Source: Polyangia bacterium
GTDB lineage: Bacteria; Myxococcota_A; Polyangia; Polyangiales; JAUICN01
Reading direction: 5' to 3'
DNA: 64,000 nucleotides
Assembly: GCA_030427835.1 (NCBI GenBank)
Contig: JAUICN010000006.1
Coordinates: 1-64,000, forward strand
Shown here: positions 1-8,798 of the stretch, piece by piece
Layout of the letters: each line of letters starts with the position of its first letter
Position numbering within the stretch: the stretch's first letter is position 1
Notes under the pieces: model-generated
What the model was told of the DNA's origin: nothing
The model's input: the letters and a program-made list of their open reading frames with translations, nothing else
The model's database searches: none
Translations under genes and position numbers: made by a program

Positions 1-1
1 G

Positions 2-196
2 CAAGGCGGTAAGGTGCAGGAATACCGCGAGTATTTCAAATCCTTGCCAACAAAGCAGCCGCGTTTGCATGGGCTTCAAGGCGCCGCGGGATTTATGAGA
101 TGGGTTCTAGGACCATTCGGGCGCTCTACTCTGTTGAGTGGAGCAACTGCGTGGGGCTACTGCTGGGCGTGGCTTTTGCCAAACACGTGGTTGTAA
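2..196 (+). CDS. C-terminal end of an unidentified protein (truncated by window edge)
   Basis: An open frame enters from the left edge and stops at TAA 194-196. The visible 64 residues are basic at first (QEYREYFKSLP) and end in an aromatic, hydrophobic stretch (WGYCWAWLLP). No family is recognised. The tail overlaps the 3' end of the convergent lipoprotein gene by about 40 bases, which is tolerable for convergent genes but lowers confidence. It could also be a chance open frame. Confidence 0.35.
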   Translation, partial: QGGKVQEYREYFKSLPTKQPRLHGLQGAAGFMRWVLGPFGRSTLLSGATAWGYCWAWLLPNTWL

Positions 197-1482
197 AAGT
201 CGATGGGTTTTGGGTAGGGCTCGTGGGTGCTAGGGGGCTGCCATCCTAGGTTTTCGAGCGCAGATACCCAAACCTCCTGCTGAAGGCTTTCGCGACTCAG
301 GTCATCGACGTGAATCGTTCTACTGAGCGCGTGCCTTCCCCGAAATAGGGTTGCAATGTGCGAGGCCAAATCGTTCATCATGGAGTGGGAGGTGTTCCTC
401 AGCGTGGCTTCCATGGCCTCACTCATGGCTTGAATCTGATCGGCGCTCTGGTTCTCTTGTAGCCACTTCAATGCGGCTTTTTTCCCGGGAGCGGTGCACC
501 GAACACTGGCGGAGGCGAACGGGTTTTCAACAGTTCGCGGTAGGGCCACCCAGGACCCATCGCTGCCCTGTTCACCCTCCAAGAGATAAGCGTTGTGACA
601 TCCCAGTGGACCATCCGAGTTGGCGTGAGCCGCCCGGTACACAAACCAGCTTCGGTACCTTCCGCCGCTCACGTCTGCCCCCACGGGCAAGGCTTGCCCA
701 ACATCGACATGCGACAATAGATCCTGGGCAATGGTTTTCACAAGTGCGCGCGTGACAACCCGGTCGGCTTGCAGTGTCAGTTGTGCCAAGCGCAGCCAAA
801 CCAACCGTCGAAGGGCGATTGAAAGCCGGTCCTTTGTTTTTTCGTCCCCTAAATCAGGGAAGACCGCTAAGGAGGTCTGGTCGTTCAGATACGCGAAGTG
901 GAGTTCCTCCGGATCACTGTCCTCCTCAAAACCAAAAAAATAACCCGGCCCCTGAAACTTCCACACGGCTTCCCCATGGGATAGTTCCACGGTTTCTCCT
1001 GCCGTGACCGTCCTCACGGCAAAGGCACCCAACAGGAAGTTGTGGTCCAGCGCCCCCGTGGTTTCCCGAACATCAAAGCAGACCGGCCCATTCTTTTGTG
1101 AACCGGAGGGGCTGAACACATTCTTCAACCCAACGAGCGGAATTTCGTCGGTAAACACGTCATCCGCGTTCTGCTCGTCAACCATATTGAGCAGGGGGTA
1201 GCCGAAGTCGACCAATACGTCGTCGCCGTACCGACTGAGGGCACCACAAAGTTCGTCTGTTTGAATACGAATGGTGCTCTCGTGGGTTTGCCCGTGAAGA
1301 TCCACGGTGGTGGTGTAGTTTTTGTCGATACCGACGGACTTGTCGTGGCCTACCCCCGGGATTGGCGTGAACACGCAGCCGTGACTGGCCACGACCAGCA
1401 CCAGGCCAAAGAACAGCCGACCCGAACCTAAACGGCCCAGATGCAAAAACATACGCCTTAACTTCTGACGATTCATATTCAT
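157..1482 (-). CDS. Hypothetical lipoprotein, 441 aa
   Basis: Start chosen at the ATG of MNMNRQKLRRMF. It is preceded by a G-rich stretch and followed by a basic n-region, a hydrophobic segment (LFFGLVLVVASHG) and a Cys near residue 36, the layout of a lipoprotein signal. A longer open frame upstream lacks a signal and is rejected. The mature part has no recognised domain. It contains spaced cysteines and a helical C-terminal third (SADQIQAMSEAMEATL). It is transcribed away from the glycosyltransferase at 1667 and shares the 184-base divergent region with it. Likely envelope-anchored; function unknown. Confidence 0.7.
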   Translation of the reverse strand: MNMNRQKLRRMFLHLGRLGSGRLFFGLVLVVASHGCVFTPIPGVGHDKSVGIDKNYTTTVDLHGQTHESTIRIQTDELCGALSRYGDDVLVDFGYPLLNMVDEQNADDVFTDEIPLVGLKNVFSPSGSQKNGPVCFDVRETTGALDHNFLLGAFAVRTVTAGETVELSHGEAVWKFQGPGYFFGFEEDSDPEELHFAYLNDQTSLAVFPDLGDEKTKDRLSIALRRLVWLRLAQLTLQADRVVTRALVKTIAQDLLSHVDVGQALPVGADVSGGRYRSWFVYRAAHANSDGPLGCHNAYLLEGEQGSDGSWVALPRTVENPFASASVRCTAPGKKAALKWLQENQSADQIQAMSEAMEATLRNTSHSMMNDLASHIATLFRGRHALSRTIHVDDLSRESLQQEVWVSALENLGWQPPSTHEPYPKPIDFYNHVFGKSHAQQ

Positions 1483-1654
1483 GCCCTTACCCCCCAACGG
1501 TGGCCGACCCTGTTTAGCAACAGCGGCGGCACAGAGCGTCCCCAAAGATGGATCCGAAGTCCCACCTTTGCACGCAATATCCCACATATTGGGGGTCGAC
1601 TACGGTCACATGACCGAAAACATTCCCAAATAGTTTGAGGTGGCGCCTTTTTGC

Positions 1655-1659
1655 GGAGG
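1655..1659 (+). promoter_or_regulatory. Ribosome binding site GGAGG deciding the GTG start at 1667
   Basis: GGAGG lies 7 bases before GTG 1667, whereas the upstream GTG at 1640 has no comparable site. This fixes the start of the glycosyltransferase at 1667. Confidence 0.6.
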
Positions 1660-1666
1660 CATTTTT

Positions 1667-3037
1667 GTGAGGTTTGGCTGCGGTTGCGCAAGTACCACCC
1701 CGGTCCCACAGTCCGGTTCCGTTCAGGATCCCGTGGCAAAACCCGCCCACAAACGCCGCATTTTGATGGTGGCCCCCTATTTCCCACCCCGTCGAAGGGT
1801 GGGTGCCTTGCGTCCCTACAAGTTTGCCCTGCACCTGGCCGATTTGGGTTGGGAGCCCACGGTGCTCCATCTGGCAAACCCCGGCCAACACCTCACCCCA
1901 CGGGAGCAGGAGTTGCTCAGGGGCGTGGAACTCAAGGCGATGGGCAAACCTAGTTCCACGCCCAAGCCTGCGAAAGCGCGCAGTACCGGTGCTCAAGAGA
2001 GCCAGGCGGGTTGGTCCGGGCCCCGTAAACTTGTGGACCGTCTGCACCCGGTGGATTCCTGGTGGGCAATACACCGGTGGCATGCCTGGCGTTTGCAATC
2101 CTGGGTGAAAGAACTGAAACCCGATGTGGTGTGGAGTACCGCCGACCCCTGGTCGAGTCACCTGCTTGGTGAACGCCTTTCCCAGGCTGCGGGTGTGCCC
2201 TGGGTGGCTGATTTCCGTGACCCCTGGTCACTCTGTGCGGTCCGGTTGGAAGAACGCCCCGCTTGGGTACGTCGGATCGATGCCGCGGTAGAAAAGCGAT
2301 GGTTAAAACAGGCTTCTCACGTGGTGTTCACCGCCCAACAAACCACCGAGCGTTACCTGAAAGCCTACCCCGACCTCAACACGCCGATCTCCACCATTCG
2401 CAATAGTTTTGAACGGCAGTGTTTTGAGGAACCTCCCGTTCACGACGTGCACCCCCTCCCGCCGGATGGTGTGTTTCGGATGCTGTTTTTTGGGGCGTTC
2501 CGAAGGCTCTCCCCGGCGACTCCCGTCATCCAACTTCTGGCTGCCCTGAAGTCACTCCAACCGGAGCTGCTGGAGCGTGTGCGCGTGCAATCCACCGCAC
2601 CCCTCGAACCCTCGGATCAAGCCTTTGCGGAGTCCCTTGGGGTGCACACCTGTTTTGAGACCATCGATCCTGTGCCATACGAGCAGGCGCTTCGGGTGTT
2701 GGCCCCGGTAGATCTTCTGTTGCTCAGCACCGAGCCCCGCCGCGACGAAATCATCCCCGCGAAACTATGGGATTACCTCTGTGCCGGAAAGCCCATCTTT
2801 GCATTGTGCAACAACCCAGAAGTACACGGCATTGTGCAACAGGCCCACGCAGGAAGGGCATTCCGGACCGACGGTGAAATGGGCGACGCGGCAAAACACC
2901 TGGCTGATCGGATCAAGGGGGAAAACCCAGATCTAAACGCAGACAGTCGCGCCCATGTTGCGCTGGATGGTTTTTCGTCCCGGCGGGCCACCGAGAAGTT
3001 GGTAGAAATTCTACGGAGCGTGAGCTCCCATGGCTGA
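1667..3037 (+). CDS. GT4-like glycosyltransferase, 456 aa
   Basis: The N-terminal Rossmann half starts with RILMVAPYFPPRR, typical of GT-B family 4 enzymes that transfer sugars to lipid-linked or surface glycans. The donor-binding half carries EPRRDEIIPAKLWDYLCAGKP, matching the family pattern with E and the PAKLxDYLxAGxP loop. It is cytoplasmic, with no signal peptide. GTG start is chosen from a GGAGG site. Its last 8 bases overlap the start of the flippase at 3030, so the two are probably translationally coupled. That fits a polysaccharide assembly step followed by export. Donor and acceptor sugars cannot be inferred. Confidence 0.85.
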   Translation: MRFGCGCASTTPVPQSGSVQDPVAKPAHKRRILMVAPYFPPRRRVGALRPYKFALHLADLGWEPTVLHLANPGQHLTPREQELLRGVELKAMGKPSSTPKPAKARSTGAQESQAGWSGPRKLVDRLHPVDSWWAIHRWHAWRLQSWVKELKPDVVWSTADPWSSHLLGERLSQAAGVPWVADFRDPWSLCAVRLEERPAWVRRIDAAVEKRWLKQASHVVFTAQQTTERYLKAYPDLNTPISTIRNSFERQCFEEPPVHDVHPLPPDGVFRMLFFGAFRRLSPATPVIQLLAALKSLQPELLERVRVQSTAPLEPSDQAFAESLGVHTCFETIDPVPYEQALRVLAPVDLLLLSTEPRRDEIIPAKLWDYLCAGKPIFALCNNPEVHGIVQQAHAGRAFRTDGEMGDAAKHLADRIKGENPDLNADSRAHVALDGFSSRRATEKLVEILRSVSSHG

Positions 3038-4577
3038 ACCAAGGGCCGAAAGTACAAGCGACAAGGTCGCCCACGTCGTGCGTGCAAGGCTGTTGTCTTC
3101 CCTGGTGGACGTGGGGCTGGGGGTGGCACTCGTACACCTGTTGCCCAAGGGGGAGTTTGCGGCACTCAGCCTGCTGTTGTTTCTGTTCCAACTCGCCAAG
3201 CAGTTTGCGGTGCTGGGTTTGCCAGAAAGCATCTACTACTTCTTTGGAACGTTGCGCACGGAGCAACACCGCCCCTTCGCGTTGCAAACACTGGGCCTCA
3301 TGTCGGCCATTGCCGTGGTTGCGGGGCTTGGGCTGGCGGGCCTCGGGTGGACTGCACCCCTGTGGTTGCCCCACTGGGAGCCGGCCCATGTGAGCTTTGT
3401 GCAGATGTGGCTGCCCTGGATTGGCCTGGTGGCTGCCCTTGAGTTCCCCACCTGGATGCTCATCCCAGCGCTGATCGGGTCTGGCCGTGCGCGCCAGGGG
3501 GGTGCCTACCAGTTGCTCACTACAGTACTGGTGTTTGTGGCCACCGTGATTCCTATTCTGCTCGGTTACGGTGCCGGCGGTGCGGTTGTGGGCCTAGTGC
3601 TCTACGCGGTATTGCGTTTTGTACTCACCGTTGTTTGGTTGTTGCGAGCTCTCGCACCGGGGCACAGCCACGACTCGGGGCAGGCGCGACTTCCCCAGGG
3701 CTCCCTGCAACAGCAGCTCGCGTTTGGAATCCCCCTGGGGCTTAACGCACTCGCGAACCGGCTGAACAAGTACATCGACAAGGGTGTGGTGACACTCATG
3801 TTGCCCGCGGCCGCCCTCGCAGAATACACCACCGCAAGTTACGAAGTGCCCTTCGTTTCCGTGATTCCTTACGCAGTGGGCTCAGTGCTCATCACCCGCT
3901 ACGTGGTGTTACAGAAGTCGGGTGACATGGAGAGCCTGCGTCAGTTGTGGTACCGGGCGATTCACAAGGTCGCCCTGGCCGTACTTCCGTCCACGGTGGC
4001 CCTGCTGATTTCAGCACCTGTGTTGGTGCCCCTGGTGTTTGGAAGCCAGTACGCGGGTGCGGTTGTTCCATTCCAAATCCTGCTGGCGGTGCTTCTGCAG
4101 CGAGTGGCCCACTACGGTGCCGTACTGCAGGCCTTTGGGCAGACAAAAAGCATCCTGCGCTACACCCTCGCGGGGCTTTGTACCAATGCCATTCTCAGCG
4201 TGCCGCTCACCTGGACCATGGGTATCGTGGGCACGGCCCTTGGAACTCTTGTGGCCAGCATGGTCGCCTTCGCGCTTTACCTCCGGGCCTGCGCACGCCA
4301 CCTGGAAGTGCCCTGGTGGAAGGTAATTCCTGCATTGCACTACACAAGGGTGCTGGTGGCTTCCGTTCTTGCCGCGGCCTGCGGGAGTTTGGTGCTCTAT
4401 CTGCCGTACCTGGTGGCCGTATGGCCCAGCGCCCTGCGCCTTGGGGGATTTGTGGGGGTCGTTTCCGTGCTTTACCCAGTGCTTGCCCGGGCCCTTCATG
4501 CCTGGTTGCCAGACGATACCCAGTCACTCAAGCAGCTGGCCGGCATACCCATATCCCCGTCCACAAATGGGGAGTAG
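3030..4577 (+). CDS. Polysaccharide flippase, MOP/Wzx-like family, 515 aa
   Basis: A polytopic membrane protein with about 12-14 hydrophobic segments along its length, starting near residue 25 (RLLSSLVDVGLGVALVHLLP). The middle loop (NALANRLNKYIDKGVVTLMLP) resembles the conserved region of oligosaccharide/teichoic acid flippases that carry lipid-linked sugar units across the inner membrane. The length is usual for the family. It overlaps the upstream glycosyltransferase by 8 bases, giving a two-gene export unit. A second, unrelated-looking flippase lies at 15388. Substrate unknown. Confidence 0.85.
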   Translation: MAEPRAESTSDKVAHVVRARLLSSLVDVGLGVALVHLLPKGEFAALSLLLFLFQLAKQFAVLGLPESIYYFFGTLRTEQHRPFALQTLGLMSAIAVVAGLGLAGLGWTAPLWLPHWEPAHVSFVQMWLPWIGLVAALEFPTWMLIPALIGSGRARQGGAYQLLTTVLVFVATVIPILLGYGAGGAVVGLVLYAVLRFVLTVVWLLRALAPGHSHDSGQARLPQGSLQQQLAFGIPLGLNALANRLNKYIDKGVVTLMLPAAALAEYTTASYEVPFVSVIPYAVGSVLITRYVVLQKSGDMESLRQLWYRAIHKVALAVLPSTVALLISAPVLVPLVFGSQYAGAVVPFQILLAVLLQRVAHYGAVLQAFGQTKSILRYTLAGLCTNAILSVPLTWTMGIVGTALGTLVASMVAFALYLRACARHLEVPWWKVIPALHYTRVLVASVLAAACGSLVLYLPYLVAVWPSALRLGGFVGVVSVLYPVLARALHAWLPDDTQSLKQLAGIPISPSTNGE

Positions 4578-4641
4578 GAAGGCTACGTTGTAGCCGCCAC
4601 AAAGCCGATCCATAGTGCGAATTATCGGAGTTTGATCGATC

Positions 4642-5142
4642 ATGCCCAATCCCCCACGCCGAGCCGGCCGCGCCCTGCTCATCATGGTTCTTATCGGTGG
4701 AACTCTTGTGGCCACCCACGAGGGCGAGTTCTGGCCTTTCAGTATTTACCCTATGTTTTCCCAGGCAGGCCGACCCTGGAACCGCATGTTGGTTCGTGAC
4801 GTCACCACGGTGGCAGAAACGGAGCTCACCCAGGACCGTAGCCCGGAGGACTTGCCAGGATCTCCCCTGGCCCTACATGCACTGGGAATTCCTCAAAATG
4901 ATTTCAACAAGCTTATCAAGTTGACGGACGTTTGGACCGACGAGCGGAAAGCGGTGCTTCGAGGCATGTTTCAAAGCGTACTGGATCAGGGTCGCACCCT
5001 ACTGGTCTACCGAGTACACGGAGACGTGACCGACGACGGCCAAGCATATTCCATCGCAGAACCTCTGGTGCTTCTGGACCGTGAACGGGCCAGGGTCGTT
5101 GCTGAAAACGAACTTGCCCAAAACATCTCAACGGGGCCCTAA
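4642..5142 (+). CDS. Small membrane-anchored partner protein, copy 1, 166 aa
   Basis: One N-terminal hydrophobic helix (ALLIMVLIGGTLVA) is followed at once by HEGEFWPFSIYPMFSQAGRPW, then a soluble domain of about 120 residues. The HxGEFWPFSxYxMFSxAGxPW block recurs in the protein at 6085, so the two are paralogues. Each precedes an HTTM-like membrane protein. GGAG at 4627 lies 11 bases before the ATG. The stop is 1 base before the ATG of the next gene. Small partners of HTTM proteins with this motif are familiar from myxobacteria and planctomycetes, but the role is unknown. Confidence 0.8.
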   Translation: MPNPPRRAGRALLIMVLIGGTLVATHEGEFWPFSIYPMFSQAGRPWNRMLVRDVTTVAETELTQDRSPEDLPGSPLALHALGIPQNDFNKLIKLTDVWTDERKAVLRGMFQSVLDQGRTLLVYRVHGDVTDDGQAYSIAEPLVLLDRERARVVAENELAQNISTGP

Positions 5143-5143
5143 C

Positions 5144-6088
5144 ATGTGGAAGAAAATCACCACCCGAATGAGCGATGAGTTGTTTGGTTTTGATCGTCCT
5201 GAAACCACGGGAGAGCGCGTACGATTTCGTCTGTTTGAGCTTTTTGCCGTGGTCTACGCGGTGTATTGGGCCTGGGACTGGGGCACCTACATCCAATCCA
5301 TCGAAGGAGTGGTGCTGCCCCTGGGCATCGCCAACCACCTGGACGTTTCGTTCATGTTCAACAACGGAGTGTCGCTGGTGAACGCGGGTGTGCTTACCGT
5401 TTTTATCCTGTTGGGGTTCTTCCGGGTGGCGCCCAAGTGGACCTACTCCCTGGCCGTGCTTGCGTTCCATTTGCACTACGCCTCCCGGTATTCCCTGGGA
5501 GAGATTTGCCATGCATCCCAGTTTGTGGGCATGAGCGTTCTGGCCTTGCCCATTTCCATGTGGTTTTCCAAGGAGCCCAAAACCCAACGGCGCTTTGCTT
5601 TGGGTGCAGTCTATTTTTTCATCGGTCTTGGGTACGTTTCAGCAGCCCTTTCCAAACTCATTGCCACAGGTCCGGGTTGGATTCAGGGCCGACACCTTTG
5701 GTTGTGGATTGGGGAAAAGTCCATCGACGCCTATTCGAAGTTCGGCGTTCTTGAGCACAATTGGCTCCAGGAGTTCGCGCTTTCGAGTGTAACCATCTCC
5801 ACCATGATTCTGGCCGTTGGCATACTGACCGAAGCCGCCGGCTTGCTCCTGTGGTTTCGTCGTACCCGCCCCTTCATCGCAGTGGCCTGTGTGGGCATGC
5901 ACTTTGGTATCTACCTATCCATGAACATCATGTTCGACATGTTCATCTACCAACTCCTTTTGATTGGCCTGCCCTGGGATCGCTGGATCGACCAATGGCT
6001 CAATCGCTCTTCCGCAACCTCCACGGGTGCCGTGCCACGCTGGGTACGTGCCTTCGCCCTTGAACCCAGGTCCCCGTCACTACAATGA
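5144..6088 (+). CDS. HTTM/vitamin K-dependent carboxylase-like membrane protein, copy 1, 314 aa
   Basis: Polytopic inner-membrane protein with about seven helices. The segment KLIATGPGWIQGRHLWLWI followed by a membrane helix and a late GMHFGIYLSMN block matches the HTTM (horizontally transferred transmembrane) family, related to the membrane part of gamma-glutamyl carboxylase. Start is the ATG just after the upstream stop; an upstream in-frame start would overlap the small gene by 62 bases. Its stop overlaps the next ATG as ATGA. It is clearly paralogous to the protein at 6665 (shared ELFxF, LSSVxISTMIL, WFRRxRP). Enzymatic activity is unproven. Confidence 0.8.
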   Translation: MWKKITTRMSDELFGFDRPETTGERVRFRLFELFAVVYAVYWAWDWGTYIQSIEGVVLPLGIANHLDVSFMFNNGVSLVNAGVLTVFILLGFFRVAPKWTYSLAVLAFHLHYASRYSLGEICHASQFVGMSVLALPISMWFSKEPKTQRRFALGAVYFFIGLGYVSAALSKLIATGPGWIQGRHLWLWIGEKSIDAYSKFGVLEHNWLQEFALSSVTISTMILAVGILTEAAGLLLWFRRTRPFIAVACVGMHFGIYLSMNIMFDMFIYQLLLIGLPWDRWIDQWLNRSSATSTGAVPRWVRAFALEPRSPSLQ

Positions 6089-6642
6089 CAGCATTGGCCA
6101 CCTATCCTGTACGCCAGGGTCCTCTCCGCAGGCGCCCGCTCCATCGGGCAGGAATGGCTGTTCTTGTGGTTTGGGGCGTGGGGCTGCTGTTTGCAGCAAC
6201 CCACAAGGGTGAGTTCTGGCCCTTCAGTACCTACTCCATGTTCTCCCATGCGGGTCAGCCGTGGATGCGTGTGGTGATTCGTGACGTAACCAGCACTCCC
6301 AACACCAAGGGGGCAGTTCTTGACTCCCTGGAACACCTCGAGGGTGATCCGTTGCCCCTGAAGCCCCTGGGCGTACTTCAGAAAGACATGAACCGCCTTT
6401 TCCGCGTGGCCGACGGGCAATGGAATCCAGAGCAGATCCGTGTGGTTCGCAGCGCCCTGTCAACGCCCCTTTCTAGACAGCGTGTTCTTCTCGCCTACCG
6501 GATCGAAGGGCGGCCCTCCCCCAAGGGTAGGTGGACCGTCCGAGCGGTACCAATGCTTAAAATTTCACCGAGCGAAAGCGAGGTTTTGAATGTTGCAGTT
6601 TCCGCAGGTTCGCAACGGAGCGGAGTTCAGCAAGTGCACTAG
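6085..6642 (+). CDS. Small membrane-anchored partner protein, copy 2, 185 aa
   Basis: Same layout as the protein at 4642: a basic N-terminus, one helix (MAVLVVWGVGLLFAA), then HKGEFWPFSTYSMFSHAGQPW and a soluble domain with a matching RDVT motif. The start overlaps the stop of the first HTTM gene by ATGA, so it is translated as part of one run of four genes. It has a C-terminal extension (SAGSQRSGVQQVH) absent from copy 1. Function unknown; likely works with the HTTM protein downstream. Confidence 0.8.
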   Translation: MTALATYPVRQGPLRRRPLHRAGMAVLVVWGVGLLFAATHKGEFWPFSTYSMFSHAGQPWMRVVIRDVTSTPNTKGAVLDSLEHLEGDPLPLKPLGVLQKDMNRLFRVADGQWNPEQIRVVRSALSTPLSRQRVLLAYRIEGRPSPKGRWTVRAVPMLKISPSESEVLNVAVSAGSQRSGVQQVH

Positions 6643-6664
6643 GGCGAAAAAAAGGGGGGAAATC

Positions 6665-7588
6665 ATGAACTGGGTAAGGCGATCGGCGTCACGGTTGGGG
6701 TTGGAGCTATTTGATTTTGAAAGCGTGGAAACGCCAGGCGAACGAATTCATTTCAAAACGTTTGAACTATTTGTGGCGGTTCAAGCCGTGGTGTGGTCCT
6801 GGGTATGGGCGGGTCAGATCCAGCAGTTTGAAGCCGTCGTGCGGCCTCGCGGCATGGCAGAGTATGTGGACGTTACCTTCATGTTTGAAGGGGGCACTTC
6901 CGTGGCCAACGCGTGTGTGCTCACCGTGTGTTTGCTACTAGGCAACCTGCGGATTCTTCCCCAGGTATTTTATGTTCTTGCTGCGGCATCCTTGCACCTG
7001 CAGTACGTGGCCCGGTTTTCCCAGGGGTCGGTGATTCATCTGGCACACATGGCAGGCACGAGTGTGGTGTTGCTTGCGATTGCAATGACCCTATTTCGTG
7101 AACCTGTCCTTCGTAGGCGGTTTGCGTTGGGGTCCATCCTATTCTTTACGGGTTGGAGCTACGTGATGGCCGCGATCGCAAAGCTTGCCGTGACCGGGCC
7201 CCTGTGGGTGGATGGCAGGCATTTGTGGTCCTGGATTCGCATGAAGAGTGTGGACACCTTTTCCGAGACAGGTGTGCTCGGGTACAACAGTTTGCAGGAG
7301 CTGGCGCTCTCGAGTGTTGTGATTTCCACCATGATCCTATGTGTTGGGTTGCTCACAGAAGCCGTGGGGTTTCTACTTTGGTTCCGTCGGGTGCGCCCCT
7401 GGGTCACCCTCGCGTGCATTGGTTTGCACCTGGGTATTTACCTATCCATGAACATCCTGTTCCACACGTTCATCTACCATCTACTCCTCATCGGATTGCC
7501 CTGGGGCCGGTGGATCGACAGGTGGATTCGCCGCACACGTCCAGACGCGTGGCGCCCCATCATCCGCGTGGCCGAAACGCTCGCGTAG
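6665..7588 (+). CDS. HTTM/vitamin K-dependent carboxylase-like membrane protein, copy 2, 307 aa
   Basis: Paralogue of the protein at 5144 with the same helices and the block KLAVTGPLWVDGRHLWSWI. The terminal GLHLGIYLSMNILFHTFIY block is also conserved. Start ATG 6665 follows a strong purine-rich site (GGGGGGAAATC); a longer upstream frame overlapping the small gene is rejected. It ends the duplicated cassette, and a perfect hairpin follows 68 bases later. The TGPxWxxGRHLW block is the most constant feature between copies and is likely functional. Confidence 0.8.
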   Translation: MNWVRRSASRLGLELFDFESVETPGERIHFKTFELFVAVQAVVWSWVWAGQIQQFEAVVRPRGMAEYVDVTFMFEGGTSVANACVLTVCLLLGNLRILPQVFYVLAAASLHLQYVARFSQGSVIHLAHMAGTSVVLLAIAMTLFREPVLRRRFALGSILFFTGWSYVMAAIAKLAVTGPLWVDGRHLWSWIRMKSVDTFSETGVLGYNSLQELALSSVVISTMILCVGLLTEAVGFLLWFRRVRPWVTLACIGLHLGIYLSMNILFHTFIYHLLLIGLPWGRWIDRWIRRTRPDAWRPIIRVAETLA

Positions 7589-7656
7589 GTTCCGCAGGGT
7601 CCACAAGACATTGAAATCACTAATGAACTTGGGAGAAACGGCATTTTCACGCACAC

Positions 7657-7685
7657 GTGGGTAGAATTGCGGCAATTCTACCCAC
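7657..7685 (+). terminator. Perfect 13-bp hairpin after the HTTM cassette
   Basis: GTGGGTAGAATTG and its exact complement are separated by 3 bases (CGG). It lies between convergent genes, 68 bases after the HTTM stop. There is no T-run on the + side, so it may stop transcription weakly, protect mRNA ends or bind a protein. Confidence 0.5.
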
Positions 7686-7691
7686 CAAGGT

Positions 7692-7721
7692 AAAAACGCC
7701 TGAGTTTTAGAGTATTAGGCG
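7692..7721 (-). terminator. Intrinsic terminator candidate for the gene at 7715-8719
   Basis: Read on the - strand, CGCCT pairs with AGGCG across a 15-base loop, followed immediately by TTTTTA. The left arm overlaps the last codons and stop codon of the glycosyltransferase. Confidence 0.4.
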
Positions 7722-8719
7722 GCGTTTTCTAGGGCGTTGCCGAGCAGGACGTTGCGCACGCATTCGGTCAGGGGTGGCATGCGTTGTTCCAGCTGCACGG
7801 ACGTAAACTCACCGCCCTGGGCCCGGGACATGAACTCTTCCAGGTGCTTGCGTGAAAGGGTTCGCATCCTTCGTGACATGCCAGCATCTGCCTGATTGAG
7901 CAGTGCTCCATTGAGTGCCTGTTCGTGGTCACCATCGGCGTACAAACCAAAGACAGGAGTTTCCGTGAGCATGCATTCGCTCAGCACGTTGCTCCCAGCG
8001 GAGCTCACCACCGCCCGTGCACGGGTTAACGCATCTGCAAAAAGCCCCCGATCAAAGGAGCATTGTTGCACGCGACTTGAGGTGGTGGATAGCCGATGGC
8101 CAAACACCTTTACCTGGTGGCCCATGGCCGCAAGCGCCTCCACCACGTCAGCTCCATTGGGATCCCGAAAGTAGGCCAGGATAAAATCCTCACGCTCGGG
8201 TTGGACGCAAAGCTCAGGCGGAACGTTGGGGCGCGCACAGGTTGCCGTGGGTCGCTTGGATTCCAGGGGCAAAAAGTGAACCGCGATTTGGGCGGTGCTG
8301 AACCAGGTGGGAATGGCGCCGTTCATGGTTTGGTGCGCCAGGGATCGGGTGGGCAAACCACTGGGCATTTGGCCGCAGGTGAACGTAAGGTCGTGGCCAA
8401 TAGCCAATACGGGAATGCCCGCCATGCGCGCGCCAAGCACGGACGCCTGATCCCCATCCGCAATGACCCAATCGGGTTTCACCTCACGTAGGGTGCGTGC
8501 ATCCTGGGCTGCCATGGCACCAATGCGCGCCAGGGCGCTTGGCCCCGGGGCGACGATGGTTCGATCATGCAAGGCAGCCTGCCCGTCCAACAGGTCCTTG
8601 GCGGATCCGCCGGCGAAGACTTCCACCTCCGCACCCATCTCCTGGAGCAGCGGAAGTACCGACAACGCTCGCCTAGAATGGCCGCGCCCATGGCCATGCA
8701 CGTAGTAAAGAATGCGCAT
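7715..8719 (-). CDS. GT-B fold glycosyltransferase (MurG/UGT-like), 334 aa
   Basis: The N-terminus MRILYYVHGHGRGHSRRA is the glycine/histidine loop of a GT-B enzyme family found in MJ1255-like conserved proteins related to GT28/GT1. The C-terminal half has VSSAGSNVLSECMLTETPVFGLYADGDHEQ, matching the nucleotide-sugar binding loop (SxGxNxxxE, then DHEQ). It probably transfers a sugar in envelope glycan synthesis. Start at MRILYY; an upstream ATG adds ten residues without fold support. It is divergent from the RND gene at 8799. Confidence 0.75.
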   Translation of the reverse strand: MRILYYVHGHGRGHSRRALSVLPLLQEMGAEVEVFAGGSAKDLLDGQAALHDRTIVAPGPSALARIGAMAAQDARTLREVKPDWVIADGDQASVLGARMAGIPVLAIGHDLTFTCGQMPSGLPTRSLAHQTMNGAIPTWFSTAQIAVHFLPLESKRPTATCARPNVPPELCVQPEREDFILAYFRDPNGADVVEALAAMGHQVKVFGHRLSTTSSRVQQCSFDRGLFADALTRARAVVSSAGSNVLSECMLTETPVFGLYADGDHEQALNGALLNQADAGMSRRMRTLSRKHLEEFMSRAQGGEFTSVQLEQRMPPLTECVRNVLLGNALENAA

Positions 8720-8798
8720 CTGGCAAAACCTAGCATGCCTGTGGGCCATTCATGGGATAGGTTCCAGGAAATCCCCGTGAACGCTTGCAGCAGTATCC

